A stretch of DNA of 6,728 nucleotides from Pseudomonadota bacterium (GTDB lineage Bacteria; Pseudomonadota; Alphaproteobacteria; Rhizobiales; Xanthobacteraceae). The DNA lies in assembly GCA_023431725.1 (NCBI GenBank), contig JAEYVN010000184.1:1-6728 (forward strand), read 5' to 3'. Numbering within the stretch: the first letter of the stretch is position 1; each line of letters opens with the position of its first letter. Made by a program: the position numbers and the translations under genes. Under the pieces are notes generated by a model, which saw only the letters and a list, made by a program, of their open reading frames with translations, made no database searches and was not told the DNA's origin. Positions 1 through 5,308 of the stretch are shown here, piece after piece.

Positions 1-119
1 CCGCGGATCTTGGCCAGCCGTTCCGCCTGCATCGTGGATTCGAACTTGATGTCGAAAACGTAGGTCGCTCCCGCGATCAGCGCGACAATGACCGAAGCAT
101 GGATGATACGAAGAATCAT
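1..119 (-). CDS. ftsL: Cell division protein FtsL, N-terminal part (runs off the left edge)
   Basis: Only the first 39 codons lie in the window. FtsL is a small bitopic inner-membrane protein that acts with FtsB and FtsQ at the septum to control FtsW/FtsI. The visible part starts [19 protein letters not shown], a single hydrophobic segment at about residues 2-21, followed by [10 protein letters not shown] and then QAERLAKIR, the start of the periplasmic helical region. The short cytoplasmic tail, one membrane helix and KxE-rich follow-on fit alphaproteobacterial FtsL. The ATG at base 119 overlaps the rsmH stop codon (ATGA), and GAGGTGA sits just upstream at 129-123, so the start is well supported and translation is probably coupled to rsmH. 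The position directly after rsmH in a dcw cluster is the main support for the name, since FtsL is poorly conserved in sequence. Confidence 0.85.
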   Translation of the reverse strand, partial: MILRIIHASVIVALIAGATYVFDIKFESTMQAERLAKIR

Positions 120-1153
120 CGGTCACCTCGCATCGCATCGTCGAGCGACGGCAGGCGTGGCAGAAGGTCGGTGATGTCCGCCTCGCGCGCCGGCTCGCCG
201 GTGCGTTCGGCCGCTCGCAATTTCGCGGAGCGCGCGCGCGGGTTGGCGGCCACTTCCTCGTCGTCGGCGATGACGGGCTTTTTCGTCAAAGCCGCAAACG
301 TCGGAGCCGGGCCGTGCAACTCCGGCGCATGGCGGGACCCCGCCACGACGCGGCTGTGCTCGGCGAGGAAGGTCTTGACGATGCGGTCTTCCAGCGAATG
401 GAACGACACGACGACCAGCCGGCCGCCCGGCTTCAGAATGCGTTCCGCCGCCGACAAGGCAATGGCGAGTTCGGACAATTCCTCGTTGATGAAGATGCGC
501 AGCGCCTGAAACGTGCGCGTTGCCGGATGGATCGCGCCGGGCTTCGCCCGCACCACGCGTTCGATGATGGCGACCAGTTCCTTCGTCGTTCGGATCGGCG
601 CATCGGCGCGTGCACGGACAATTGCGCGCGCGATGCCGCGCGCAAACCGCTCTTCGCCGAGCACGGCGATGATGAAGGACAGATCGCGCTCGGACGCAGC
701 CGCGACGAGGTCGGCCGCACTCGGTCCCTCGCCGCCCATGCGCATGTCGAGCGGCGCATCGAAGCGGAACGAGAAGCCGCGCTCGGCTTCATCGAACTGC
801 ATCGAGGAGACGCCGATATCCAGCACCACGCCATCGACCGCGTCATGGCCGAGCGATTGCGCCACTTCGTCGAGATTGGAAAACCGGTCCTCGACCAGTG
901 TCAGCCGGCCGCCCGCCTGCGCGACGAGATCCTGGCCGCCGGCAATCGCTGTCCGATCGCGGTCGATACCGATGACTTTGCAATCGGCCGCGGCAAGGAT
1001 TGCGCGGCTATAGCCGCCAGCACCGAAAGTCCCGTCGATGTAGATGGCAGTGTCGCGCGGCGAAAGATAATCGAGCACGGGTCGAGCGAGCACGGGAATG
1101 TGCCGGGCCAGTCCGCCATCGACAGCGTCACCGCTGTCGCGGCCCGTCATCAT
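116..1153 (-). CDS. rsmH: 16S rRNA (cytosine(1402)-N(4))-methyltransferase RsmH (MraW)
   Basis: RsmH uses S-adenosylmethionine to methylate N4 of C1402 in the 16S rRNA decoding centre, in the cytoplasm. The 345-residue protein is slightly longer than the usual 310-335. Family motifs are clear: HIPVL (18-22), the SAM-binding loop [14 protein letters not shown] (40-53), acidic GIDRD (62-66), [10 protein letters not shown] (112-121), ERGFSF (124-129), [15 protein letters not shown] (209-223) and [11 protein letters not shown] (250-260). The insert between the two halves of the Rossmann domain (about 130-205) is the usual helical domain. The start is the first of two adjacent ATGs: ATG at 1153 overlaps the mraZ stop as ATGA and has AAGGAG at 1166-1161, seven bases upstream. 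The frame stays open far upstream, but that part is antisense-like to nothing and overlaps mraZ, so it is not coding. The stop overlaps the ftsL start. It is part of the mraZ-rsmH-ftsL operon. Confidence 0.97.
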   Translation of the reverse strand: MMTGRDSGDAVDGGLARHIPVLARPVLDYLSPRDTAIYIDGTFGAGGYSRAILAAADCKVIGIDRDRTAIAGGQDLVAQAGGRLTLVEDRFSNLDEVAQSLGHDAVDGVVLDIGVSSMQFDEAERGFSFRFDAPLDMRMGGEGPSAADLVAAASERDLSFIIAVLGEERFARGIARAIVRARADAPIRTTKELVAIIERVVRAKPGAIHPATRTFQALRIFINEELSELAIALSAAERILKPGGRLVVVSFHSLEDRIVKTFLAEHSRVVAGSRHAPELHGPAPTFAALTKKPVIADDEEVAANPRARSAKLRAAERTGEPAREADITDLLPRLPSLDDAMRGDR

Positions 1154-1638
1154 TCCCGTGCTCCTTGCGGGTCTGCCGCACGCTCGGCTCCCAACCGCTT
1201 GCGCAGAGCCCGCATCTTTCCGGTGGCCTCGGAAAGGCGGGCGCTGAAGCGATCGGGTGCCCAGATCTGGAATTTGTGACCAAGACCAACGAACGCCGCC
1301 GCGTCCATGATCCCGGCATGATCCTTCAGTTGTTCGCTGAGGGTCACCCGCCCCTCCGCATCGATCTTCAACATCTCGCTGGTTCCGTAGAGCGCCGTGG
1401 CGAATTGCTCGCGCTCGTCGGAAAAGGGCGGAAACCGGCCGATCAGATCCTCGATCTCCGCCAGCAACGCCCGGCCGCCAGCCTCCACCGCCGGCCGATC
1501 CAGCGCCGGATAGCAGAACAGGCTTTCCCCGCCCTCCTGCGCCAGCACGGCGCGGAAGGACGCAGGGACGGATATCCGGCCCTTGGCATCGAGCCGAAGG
1601 ATGAAATGGGAGAAAAACCGGTCCAATGAGCGATCCAT
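1150..1638 (-). CDS. mraZ: Transcriptional regulator MraZ, first gene of the dcw cluster
   Basis: MraZ is a SpoVT/AbrB-like DNA-binding protein that forms a ring-shaped oligomer and, in studied bacteria, represses its own dcw promoter. Counting from the ATG at 1638 the protein has 162 residues. It carries the two tandem AbrB-type units expected: [10 protein letters not shown] at 16-25 and [10 protein letters not shown] at 92-101, each with the DxxGR core. The C-terminal extension after about residue 135 is rich in Arg, Ala and Glu. An in-frame ATG at 1668 would add ten residues, but it has no ribosome binding site and lies inside the TGGGN box array. The 1638 start (MDRSLDRFF..., weak GGCGGG upstream) gives the N-terminus usual for this group. 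The stop overlaps the rsmH start. The gene is certain; the exact start is the weak point. Confidence 0.95.
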   Translation of the reverse strand: MDRSLDRFFSHFILRLDAKGRISVPASFRAVLAQEGGESLFCYPALDRPAVEAGGRALLAEIEDLIGRFPPFSDEREQFATALYGTSEMLKIDAEGRVTLSEQLKDHAGIMDAAAFVGLGHKFQIWAPDRFSARLSEATGKMRALRKRLGAERAADPQGARE

Positions 1639-1656
1639 AAAGCCCGCCGTGCCGGG

Positions 1657-1712
1657 ATGGGTAAGCATGGGCTATCATGGGATCAAATGGGCGTCAATGG
1701 AACCGAACTGGG
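1657..1712. promoter_or_regulatory. MraZ operator: TGGGN boxes at 10-bp period
   Basis: On the plus strand TGGG boxes begin at 1658, 1668, 1678 and 1688, each followed by one base and a five-base spacer (aagca, tatca, tcaaa). A degenerate fifth box, TGGAA, is at 1698, and another TGGG follows one base out of phase at 1709. Direct TGGGN repeats separated by five bases are the published binding site of MraZ in enterobacteria. Their location directly before mraZ fits autoregulation. The boxes read on the strand opposite to mraZ; I cannot check here which orientation is usual in this group. Confidence 0.85.
1669..1697 (-). promoter_or_regulatory. Possible mraZ promoter within the MraZ box array
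   Basis: On the minus strand TTGACG (1697-1692) is followed, 17 bases later, by TAGCCC (1674-1669); with a 16-base gap the hexamer reads ATAGCC. The -35 is good and the -10 is weak, as is common in alphaproteobacteria. Transcription would begin near 1662, leaving a leader of about 24 bases before the ATG at 1638. All of it lies under the MraZ boxes, which fits repression by occlusion. This is inference from sequence only. Confidence 0.35.
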
Positions 1713-1756
1713 CCACGCCCTTTGACGCGGCATCGTCCCTATTGAGCCCCGTTATG

Positions 1757-1773
1757 CTTAAGGAAGGTTAAAC
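1757..1773. promoter_or_regulatory. CtrA-like TTAA half-site pair
   Basis: The plus strand reads CTTAAGGAAGGTTAAAC, near-palindromic. It contains TTAA and TTAA separated by six bases, or on the minus strand TTTA-N7-TTAA. The CtrA consensus of alphaproteobacteria is TTAA-N7-TTAA, so the match is one base short or has one mismatch. Its place about 60 bases upstream of the putative mraZ promoter, at a cell-division operon, is suggestive. A chance AT-rich palindrome is possible. Confidence 0.25.
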
Positions 1774-1876
1774 CCGGTCGCCAGTTCCGTGCTCAATCAG
1801 AAATTTGCAGCTCGGAGGCCACTCACTTTGCACCGGCGTTTACCTATCGGGCATTCCGCCTTGCCCGTGCGTTTGC

Positions 1877-1987
1877 TCATGACTGAAGCGCGTTGACGAG
1901 AAGATTCATTGCATCTGCGCAAGACACGTTGAAGCCGATATAGTTCCGCACCATTTTTCTTTTTTCTTTCTCTTCGCATTCGCTCAC
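1877..1987 (-). CDS. Possible small protein of 36 residues, unknown function
   Basis: A GTG at 1987 opens a 36-codon frame ending at TGA 1879-1877. A GGAG motif at 1999-1996 lies eight bases upstream, a good ribosome binding spacing. The predicted product has a charged N-terminal part (SECEEKEKRK, residues 2-11) and a less charged C-terminal part ending NLLVNALQS, which could form a helix. An internal ATG at residue 12 is an alternative start, giving 25 residues. The Glu/Lys codons account for the conspicuous pyrimidine run on the plus strand. A small 6-bp hairpin follows about ten bases after the stop, without a T run. I do not recognise the protein. A frame this short can arise by chance. 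Confidence 0.3.
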   Translation of the reverse strand: MSECEEKEKRKMVRNYIGFNVSCADAMNLLVNALQS

Positions 1988-2018
1988 ATCTCACGCTCCG
2001 CGTTTCTGGCCGCGCGTC

Positions 2019-2033
2019 GTGACATTGAGTCAC
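2019..2033. promoter_or_regulatory. Dyad GTGAC-N5-GTCAC, possible operator
   Basis: A perfect 5-bp inverted repeat with a five-base centre ends 16 bases before the -35 element of the EcfG-type promoter, a position where an activator could bind. It resembles but does not match the CRP/FNR site, because GTGA and TCAC are separated by seven rather than six bases. No regulator gene is next to it. Chance occurrence is quite possible. Confidence 0.22.
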
Positions 2034-2049
2034 AATCTCACCTTCTGCC

Positions 2050-2074
2050 GGAACAGCTGCGCATGACATGCGTT
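2050..2074 (+). promoter_or_regulatory. EcfG (general stress sigma factor) promoter of the PRC-barrel gene
   Basis: GGAAC at 2050-2054 is followed by exactly 16 bases and CGTT at 2071-2074, a full match to the alphaproteobacterial general-stress-response promoter (GGAAC-N16/17-CGTT). Transcription would begin near 2081, giving a leader of roughly 90 bases before the ATG at 2175. This also argues against any translation start upstream of about 2080 in this frame. Confidence 0.75.
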
Positions 2075-2174
2075 GCTCAGCAGCGCTCAAGCGCACCACG
2101 CACTGAAGATTTGTCGTCCCGTGACGGCCCATGCGTGGCCCGCCAGTTTTTCATTTCGCACCAAGGAGCGATCT

Positions 2175-2717
2175 ATGTTGAAGAAGGTCATGATCACCAC
2201 AGCGTTGAGCACCATGATGATCGGCGCTGCAGCAGCTCAAACACCATCGTCGTCGGATACGATGACTGCACCGTCCGCAACCACTGCGCCGCGCGCCGGA
2301 ACTCCGGGCGATGCGAAGTTCATCAATTCGCAGGCAACGGATCAGTGGCTGTCGTCCAGCTTCATTGGCGTTGACGTGATCGGCCCGGATGACGCGAAGA
2401 TCGGTGACGTGGCTGACATCCTGTTCGACAAGAACGGCAACATCGTCGGCTACGTGGTCGGCGTCGGCGGCTTCCTCGGTCTCGGCGCGAAAAATGTCGC
2501 GCTTGCTCCGTCGTCCTTCCAGGTGATGCCGGCCAACACCGGTTCAACGACCGGTTCTGCCTCGAACACGGCATCGGACGACGTGAAGCTCAAACTGAAC
2601 ATGACGAAGGATCAGTTGCAGCAGGCCGCAGCATTTGAATCCAAGCGCGATCAGGATTCGAAGGCCCGTTCGGCATCGCAACCCTCAGGCGGCACGAGCC
2701 GCCCGGCACCGAAATAA
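2175..2717 (+). CDS. Secreted PRC-barrel domain protein
   Basis: A 180-residue protein with a Sec-type signal peptide: MLKK, a hydrophobic stretch to about residue 20, then AAA before Q22, with cleavage likely after residue 21. A Ser/Thr/Pro/Ala-rich linker (22-55) leads to a PRC-barrel domain at about 58-118, with FIGVDVIGPDDAKIGDVADI, a DKNGNIVGYVVGVGGFLGLG core and an APSSF ending. The tail is again low in complexity (TGSTTGSAS, then SQPSGGTSRPAPK). PRC-barrels are small beta-barrel folds used in ribosome maturation, photosynthetic reaction centres and, in many rhizobial relatives, stress-induced periplasmic proteins of unknown role. The start is fixed by AAGGAG at 2163-2168, six bases before ATG. 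A longer frame beginning at TTG 2073 would run through the promoter and hide the signal peptide, so it is rejected. An EcfG-type promoter upstream and a terminator downstream make it a single-gene stress-regulated unit. Its molecular function is unknown. Confidence 0.88.
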   Translation: MLKKVMITTALSTMMIGAAAAQTPSSSDTMTAPSATTAPRAGTPGDAKFINSQATDQWLSSSFIGVDVIGPDDAKIGDVADILFDKNGNIVGYVVGVGGFLGLGAKNVALAPSSFQVMPANTGSTTGSASNTASDDVKLKLNMTKDQLQQAAAFESKRDQDSKARSASQPSGGTSRPAPK

Positions 2718-2756
2718 CCCAGTCTCTCCCACTGAGGTGATGCACCTTGGAAACTT

Positions 2757-2790
2757 GGCGGCCGGTCCAGTACCGGCCGCCATTTCTTTT
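2757..2790 (+). terminator. Rho-independent terminator of the PRC-barrel gene
   Basis: GGCGGCCGGT (2757-2766) pairs perfectly with ACCGGCCGCC (2772-2781) around a five-base loop. ATTTCTTTT follows. It is a strong 10-bp GC-rich stem with a T tract, 39 bases after the stop codon. Confidence 0.9.
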
Positions 2791-2839
2791 GCATTCCCCG
2801 CGACTTTTGCATTCAGCTCGACTTTTGCATGATGACCGG
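2786..2839. repeat. Three tandem copies of an 18-bp unit before the amidase gene
   Basis: Units start at 2786, 2804 and 2822, exactly 18 bases apart. All share CTTTTGCAT; units 1 and 2 also share the next TC and the final CGA, while unit 3 has diverged after CTTTTGCAT. If the upstream frame were translated it would read LLHSPR-LLHSAR-LLHDDR, but the first unit overlaps the T tract of the terminator, so the block is probably non-coding. It may be an array of regulator sites or a slippage product. Confidence 0.8.
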
Positions 2840-2855
2840 AATCATGCGTTACAAT
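2825..2855 (+). promoter_or_regulatory. Possible amidase promoter with a dyad between its elements
   Basis: TACAAT at 2850-2855 is a good -10 hexamer. TTGCAT at 2825-2830, inside the third repeat unit, is a weaker -35 with a long 19-base spacer. GCATGAT (2827-2833) and ATCATGC (2841-2847) form a perfect 7-bp inverted repeat with a seven-base centre, placed like an operator in the spacer. Transcription from about 2862 would give a 26-base leader to the ATG at 2888. Confidence 0.4.
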
Positions 2856-2887
2856 TTCGCCTCATTGGGCGTTGCAAACATGAGCGT

Positions 2888-3685
2888 ATGACTTTCGAAG
2901 CCGATACCATGCTGGTCCATGAGGTCGTGCCGTCGCCCAATCATGGCGAGCGCGCCGGCGGCCGGCGACCTGATATCCTGATGCTGCATTATACGGGCAT
3001 GACCAGTGCCGATGCGGCGCTGAAGCGGCTATGCGCGCGGGATTCGGAAGTCTCCTGCCATTATGTCGTGACCGAAGAGGGACGCATTATCCAATGCGTG
3101 CCCGAGGAGCGGCGTGCCTGGCATGCAGGTGAAGGATCATGGGCCGGCGAGACCGACATCAATTCGTCGTCCATCGGCATTGAGATCGTCAATCCCGGTC
3201 ACGAATTCGGCTACCCGGACTTTCCGCGACGGCAAATTGCTGCGGTGACCTCATTGTGCCGCGCCATCCTGCGCCGGCGGGGCATCAAGCCGGAGCGCGT
3301 TCTTGCGCATTCCGATACCGCACCATCGCGCAAGCAGGATCCCGGAGAAAAATTTCCGTGGATGACCTTGCACATGTCCGGCGTCGGTCATTGGGTGAAG
3401 CCCGCGCCGATCAAACCGGGCCCGAGCTTCGCACTGGGCGATAGCGGCAATGCGATCCGCAGCTTCCAGTCAGCGCTGCAGGAATATGGCTACGGCGTTC
3501 CCGTCACCGGCGATTTCGATCAGCTGACGCACGACGTGGTGACTGCGTTTCAGCGGCACTTCCGTCCGGAGCTCTGCGACGGTCGCCTCGACGTATCGAC
3601 ATTGGTCACGTTGCGAACGCTGCTGGAAGCGCTCAAGGGCCATCGTCTTCCCCAAATCGAGCCCGAAGTTCCTCTCGCGCCTTAA
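2888..3685 (+). CDS. N-acetylmuramoyl-L-alanine amidase, AmpD/AmiD type, with peptidoglycan-binding domain
   Basis: The enzyme cleaves the amide bond between N-acetylmuramic acid and L-alanine of muropeptides or peptidoglycan, a step of cell wall recycling or turnover. Counting from ATG 2888 it has 265 residues. The Amidase_2 domain spans about 10-165: HYTGM with H34, AWHAGEG (77-83), IGIEIVN with E99, and AHSDTAPSRKQDPG with H141, K149 and D151. By analogy with E. coli AmpD, H34, H141 and D151 bind zinc and E99 and K149 serve catalysis. A PG_binding_1 domain follows at about 183-249 (LGDSGNAIRSFQ, then GDFD and VVTAFQRHFRP). No signal peptide or lipobox is visible, so it is probably cytoplasmic like AmpD, although the added domain resembles AmiD. 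The frame is open back to 2747, but that stretch overlaps a terminator and repeats. ATG 2909 is another possible start. It is annotated as ampD in many relatives; I leave the symbol empty because AmpD and AmiD cannot be separated here. Confidence 0.93.
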   Translation: MTFEADTMLVHEVVPSPNHGERAGGRRPDILMLHYTGMTSADAALKRLCARDSEVSCHYVVTEEGRIIQCVPEERRAWHAGEGSWAGETDINSSSIGIEIVNPGHEFGYPDFPRRQIAAVTSLCRAILRRRGIKPERVLAHSDTAPSRKQDPGEKFPWMTLHMSGVGHWVKPAPIKPGPSFALGDSGNAIRSFQSALQEYGYGVPVTGDFDQLTHDVVTAFQRHFRPELCDGRLDVSTLVTLRTLLEALKGHRLPQIEPEVPLAP

Positions 3686-3728
3686 CCGCGCGCAGTCACC
3701 ATCCGCTAACAACGTCCGCTGGACGGGG

Positions 3729-3758
3729 TTGACGCCCCCCTGTTTCGTCCCCATGCCT
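3729..3758 (+). promoter_or_regulatory. Probable rnpB promoter
   Basis: TTGACG at 3729-3734 is a strong -35. It lies 36 bases before the predicted RNA start at 3765, with ATGCCT (3753-3758) in the -10 position at an 18-base spacing. The -10 is poor, which is common for alphaproteobacterial housekeeping promoters. The match between -35 position and the predicted 5' end of the RNA is the main support. Confidence 0.55.
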
Positions 3759-3764
3759 TCCTGC

Positions 3765-4194
3765 GTCAGTCGACCGGACGGCCGCTCCGCCATAGTCCCG
3801 AAAGGGCGGCGGGGAGGAAAGTCCGGGCTCCACGGACGAACGGTGCCGGATAACGTCCGGCGGGTTTGTCGTCCGCTTTGCGGTCGAGAAGCCTAGGGAC
3901 AGTGCCACAGAAAAGTAGACCGCCTCAGGCGCGTTGCGTATCAGCCTGCGGCAAGGGTGAAACGGTGCGGCAAGAGCGCACCGCGTTTCCGGCAACGGAA
4001 ACGGCACGGTAAACCCCACCGGGAGCAAAACCGAATAGGAGCGGTGCGAGACTTCGGTCTCGGGTCCGTCCGGACCAGCCGCTCGGGTAGGTTGCTTGAG
4101 GCGCCGGGCAACCGGCGTCCCAGATGAATGGCCGTCACGTTTGCCGCTCACGCGGCAAGCCATACAGAACCCGGCTTATAGGTCGGCTGATGAC
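3765..4194 (+). ncRNA. rnpB: RNase P RNA, bacterial class A
   Basis: This is the catalytic RNA of RNase P, which with the RnpA protein removes 5' leaders from precursor tRNAs. Conserved parts are easily seen: GAGGAAAGTCCGGGCTCC near 3814-3831, AGGGTGAAACGGTGCGGCAA near 3954-3973 followed by GAGCGCACCGC, GGTAAACCCC at 4008-4017, and ACAGAACCCGGCTTATA at 4164-4180. The terminal helix P1 forms between GTCAGTCGACC (3765-3775) and GGTCGGCTGAT (4181-4191), with only two G-U pairs, which sets the ends to within a few bases. The length of about 430 bases is in the normal range. Open frames across this region on both strands are by-products of its GC content. A terminator stem follows directly. Confidence 0.97.
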
Positions 4195-4199
4195 TTGAG

Positions 4200-4241
4200 G
4201 AGGGCCCGGTGCGGACACGCATCGGGCCCTCACCAGTTTCT
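4200..4241 (+). terminator. Terminator of rnpB
   Basis: A 14-bp stem between 4200-4213 and 4218-4231 with a four-base loop GACA contains a single G-U pair and is otherwise perfectly paired. Only a short, interrupted T run follows (GTTTCTC at 4237-4243). The stem starts six bases after the predicted 3' end of the RNase P RNA. Confidence 0.75.
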
Positions 4242-4245
4242 CGAT

Positions 4246-4277
4246 GCCAGAAAACGATTTCGCCAGAAAACGATTTC
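4246..4277. repeat. Perfect 16-bp tandem duplication
   Basis: GCCAGAAAACGATTTC occurs twice back to back at 4246-4261 and 4262-4277, and both copies are followed by G. It lies between the rnpB terminator and the likely start of the transporter gene. A recent slippage duplication is the simplest explanation; a double regulator site is possible. Confidence 0.9.
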
Positions 4278-4354
4278 GTGCGACGGGCTCGCGCATAAGC
4301 CCTGTGCGTGCGCCGCACTGGCTGGATGTCGCGATCACGGCTACAGCCCCCGCG

Positions 4355-5239
4355 ATGTTATCCAACCGGCAAAATCTCGGAGTGCTGCTCGGCGTGCTGG
4401 GCGTCTGCCTGTTCGCGGCGACGCTGCCGGCCACCCGCATTGCGCTGCTCGACACCACGCCCTTTTTCATCACCTCGATCCGCGCCCTGATCGCCGGACT
4501 GGCCGGCGTGGCGACGCTGATCCTGACACGCCGCAAGCTGCCGCCACGCGCTGCAATCCTGCCATTGCTGCTGTGCGCCTTCGTGGTCGTTCTCGGCTTT
4601 CCACTCGCCGCTGCGATCGCGATGGTGACGGTGCCCTCCTCGCATGGCGGGGTGATCATGGGCATCCTGCCGCTCGCCACCGCCGCTGCGGCGGCCCTCA
4701 TCCAGCGCGAACGCCCGAGCCGCGGCTTCTGGATTGCAGCGGTGATCGGTTCGGCCCTGGTGATGACCTTTGCGCTTTATCGCGGTGGCGGACATACGCT
4801 GTCGATCGGCGATGCGCTGCTGCTGATCGCCGTCGCCTGTGGCGGAATTGGCTACACGTTGTCCGGACGTCTCAGCGGCATCATGCCAGGCTGGGAAGTG
4901 ATTTCATGGGTGGTCGCCTTCTCGCTGCCGATTGCGATCGTCGCCACCATTGTGACCTGGCCGGACAACGTCGGCGCGATCACCCCGCGCGGCTGGGCCG
5001 CCCTCTTCTATGTCGGTTTGGTCGCTCAGTATTCCGCTTTCTTCCTCTGGAATGCGGCACTGGCTATGGGCGGCATCGCCCGGGTCGGACAGATCTCGCT
5101 CCTGCAGCCGTTTCTGGTGGTGCTGATTGCCGCGACCTTTGCCGGCGAGGAGCTCGATTGGCAGACGCTGCTCTTTGCAACGGCTGTCGTCATCACGGTG
5201 GCCATTGGCACACGCATGCGGGTTGCTGCTCCCAATTAA
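4355..5239 (+). CDS. EamA-family (drug/metabolite transporter superfamily) permease
   Basis: An inner-membrane protein of 294 residues made of two EamA repeats, about residues 8-135 and 150-285, with ten hydrophobic segments in total, the standard DMT layout. The first helix (NLGVLLGVLGVCLFAAT, then PATRIALL) and the segment FFITSIRALIAGL match the usual N-terminal repeat; the C-terminal repeat includes FYVGLVAQYSAFFLWNAAL and VGQISLLQPFLVVL, in which Pro before FLVV is typical. The family exports amino acids, purines or other metabolites; the substrate cannot be predicted. The start is uncertain. The frame is open from an ATG at 4244, but the extra 37 residues are hydrophilic, Arg-rich and include the 16-bp duplication, so the ATG at 4355, just before helix 1, is preferred although it has no clear ribosome binding site. 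The next gene follows 69 bases downstream with no terminator between, so the two may be co-transcribed. Confidence 0.9.
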   Translation: MLSNRQNLGVLLGVLGVCLFAATLPATRIALLDTTPFFITSIRALIAGLAGVATLILTRRKLPPRAAILPLLLCAFVVVLGFPLAAAIAMVTVPSSHGGVIMGILPLATAAAAALIQRERPSRGFWIAAVIGSALVMTFALYRGGGHTLSIGDALLLIAVACGGIGYTLSGRLSGIMPGWEVISWVVAFSLPIAIVATIVTWPDNVGAITPRGWAALFYVGLVAQYSAFFLWNAALAMGGIARVGQISLLQPFLVVLIAATFAGEELDWQTLLFATAVVITVAIGTRMRVAAPN

Positions 5240-5308
5240 ATCGAGCAGGCTGTCGTGCCGGGCCCGCGATCAATCGGGCAATCAACACGCCATCTGCATG
5301 GTGCCGAT

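Larger units (their letters stand above)
1713..2174. other. Intergenic region between mraZ and the PRC-barrel gene
   Basis: About 460 bases between the divergent mraZ operon and the plus-strand PRC-barrel gene. It holds a CtrA-like site (1757-1773), a small hairpin CGGGCA/TGCCCG (1848-1867), a possible small ORF on the minus strand (1877-1987), a 22-base pyrimidine run on the plus strand (1954-1975), a dyad GTGAC-N5-GTCAC (2019-2033) and the EcfG-type promoter (2050-2074). No tRNA, known small RNA or insertion sequence was recognised. A longer minus-strand frame crossing most of it lacks coding character. Confidence 0.6.

Noticed and set aside
314..1279. Long plus-strand frame of 321 codons opposite rsmH
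   Set aside because: Antisense to a well-supported gene; its composition (many Arg, Asp, His, Ala) is typical of the antisense frame of GC-rich coding DNA, and no domain is recognisable.
1154..1678. 175-residue N-terminal extension of the rsmH frame
   Set aside because: It overlaps mraZ in another frame, shows no RsmH homology, and a clear ribosome binding site and ATGA overlap mark the start at 1153.
1764..1788. Second EcfG-like promoter toward mraZ (GGAAC-N16-CCTT, minus strand)
   Set aside because: The -10 element is CCTT rather than CGTT, one of the four key bases wrong, and a sigma-70-like element is found closer to mraZ.
1954..1975. 22-base pyrimidine run as the T tract of a terminator or small RNA end
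   Set aside because: No GC-rich stem lies directly before it on the plus strand; it is better explained by Glu/Lys codons of the small minus-strand ORF or by chance.
1797..2132. Minus-strand frame of 111 codons in the intergenic region
   Set aside because: It crosses the EcfG promoter, has no ribosome binding site that I can see, and the residue composition is not protein-like.
3712..3725. Short inverted repeat CGTCC-GCT-GGACG after the amidase gene as a terminator
   Set aside because: Only five base pairs and no T tract, so it cannot be supported as a terminator.
3696..4163. Minus-strand frame of 155 codons over the RNase P RNA
   Set aside because: It lies within a structured RNA gene identified by its conserved regions and terminal helix.
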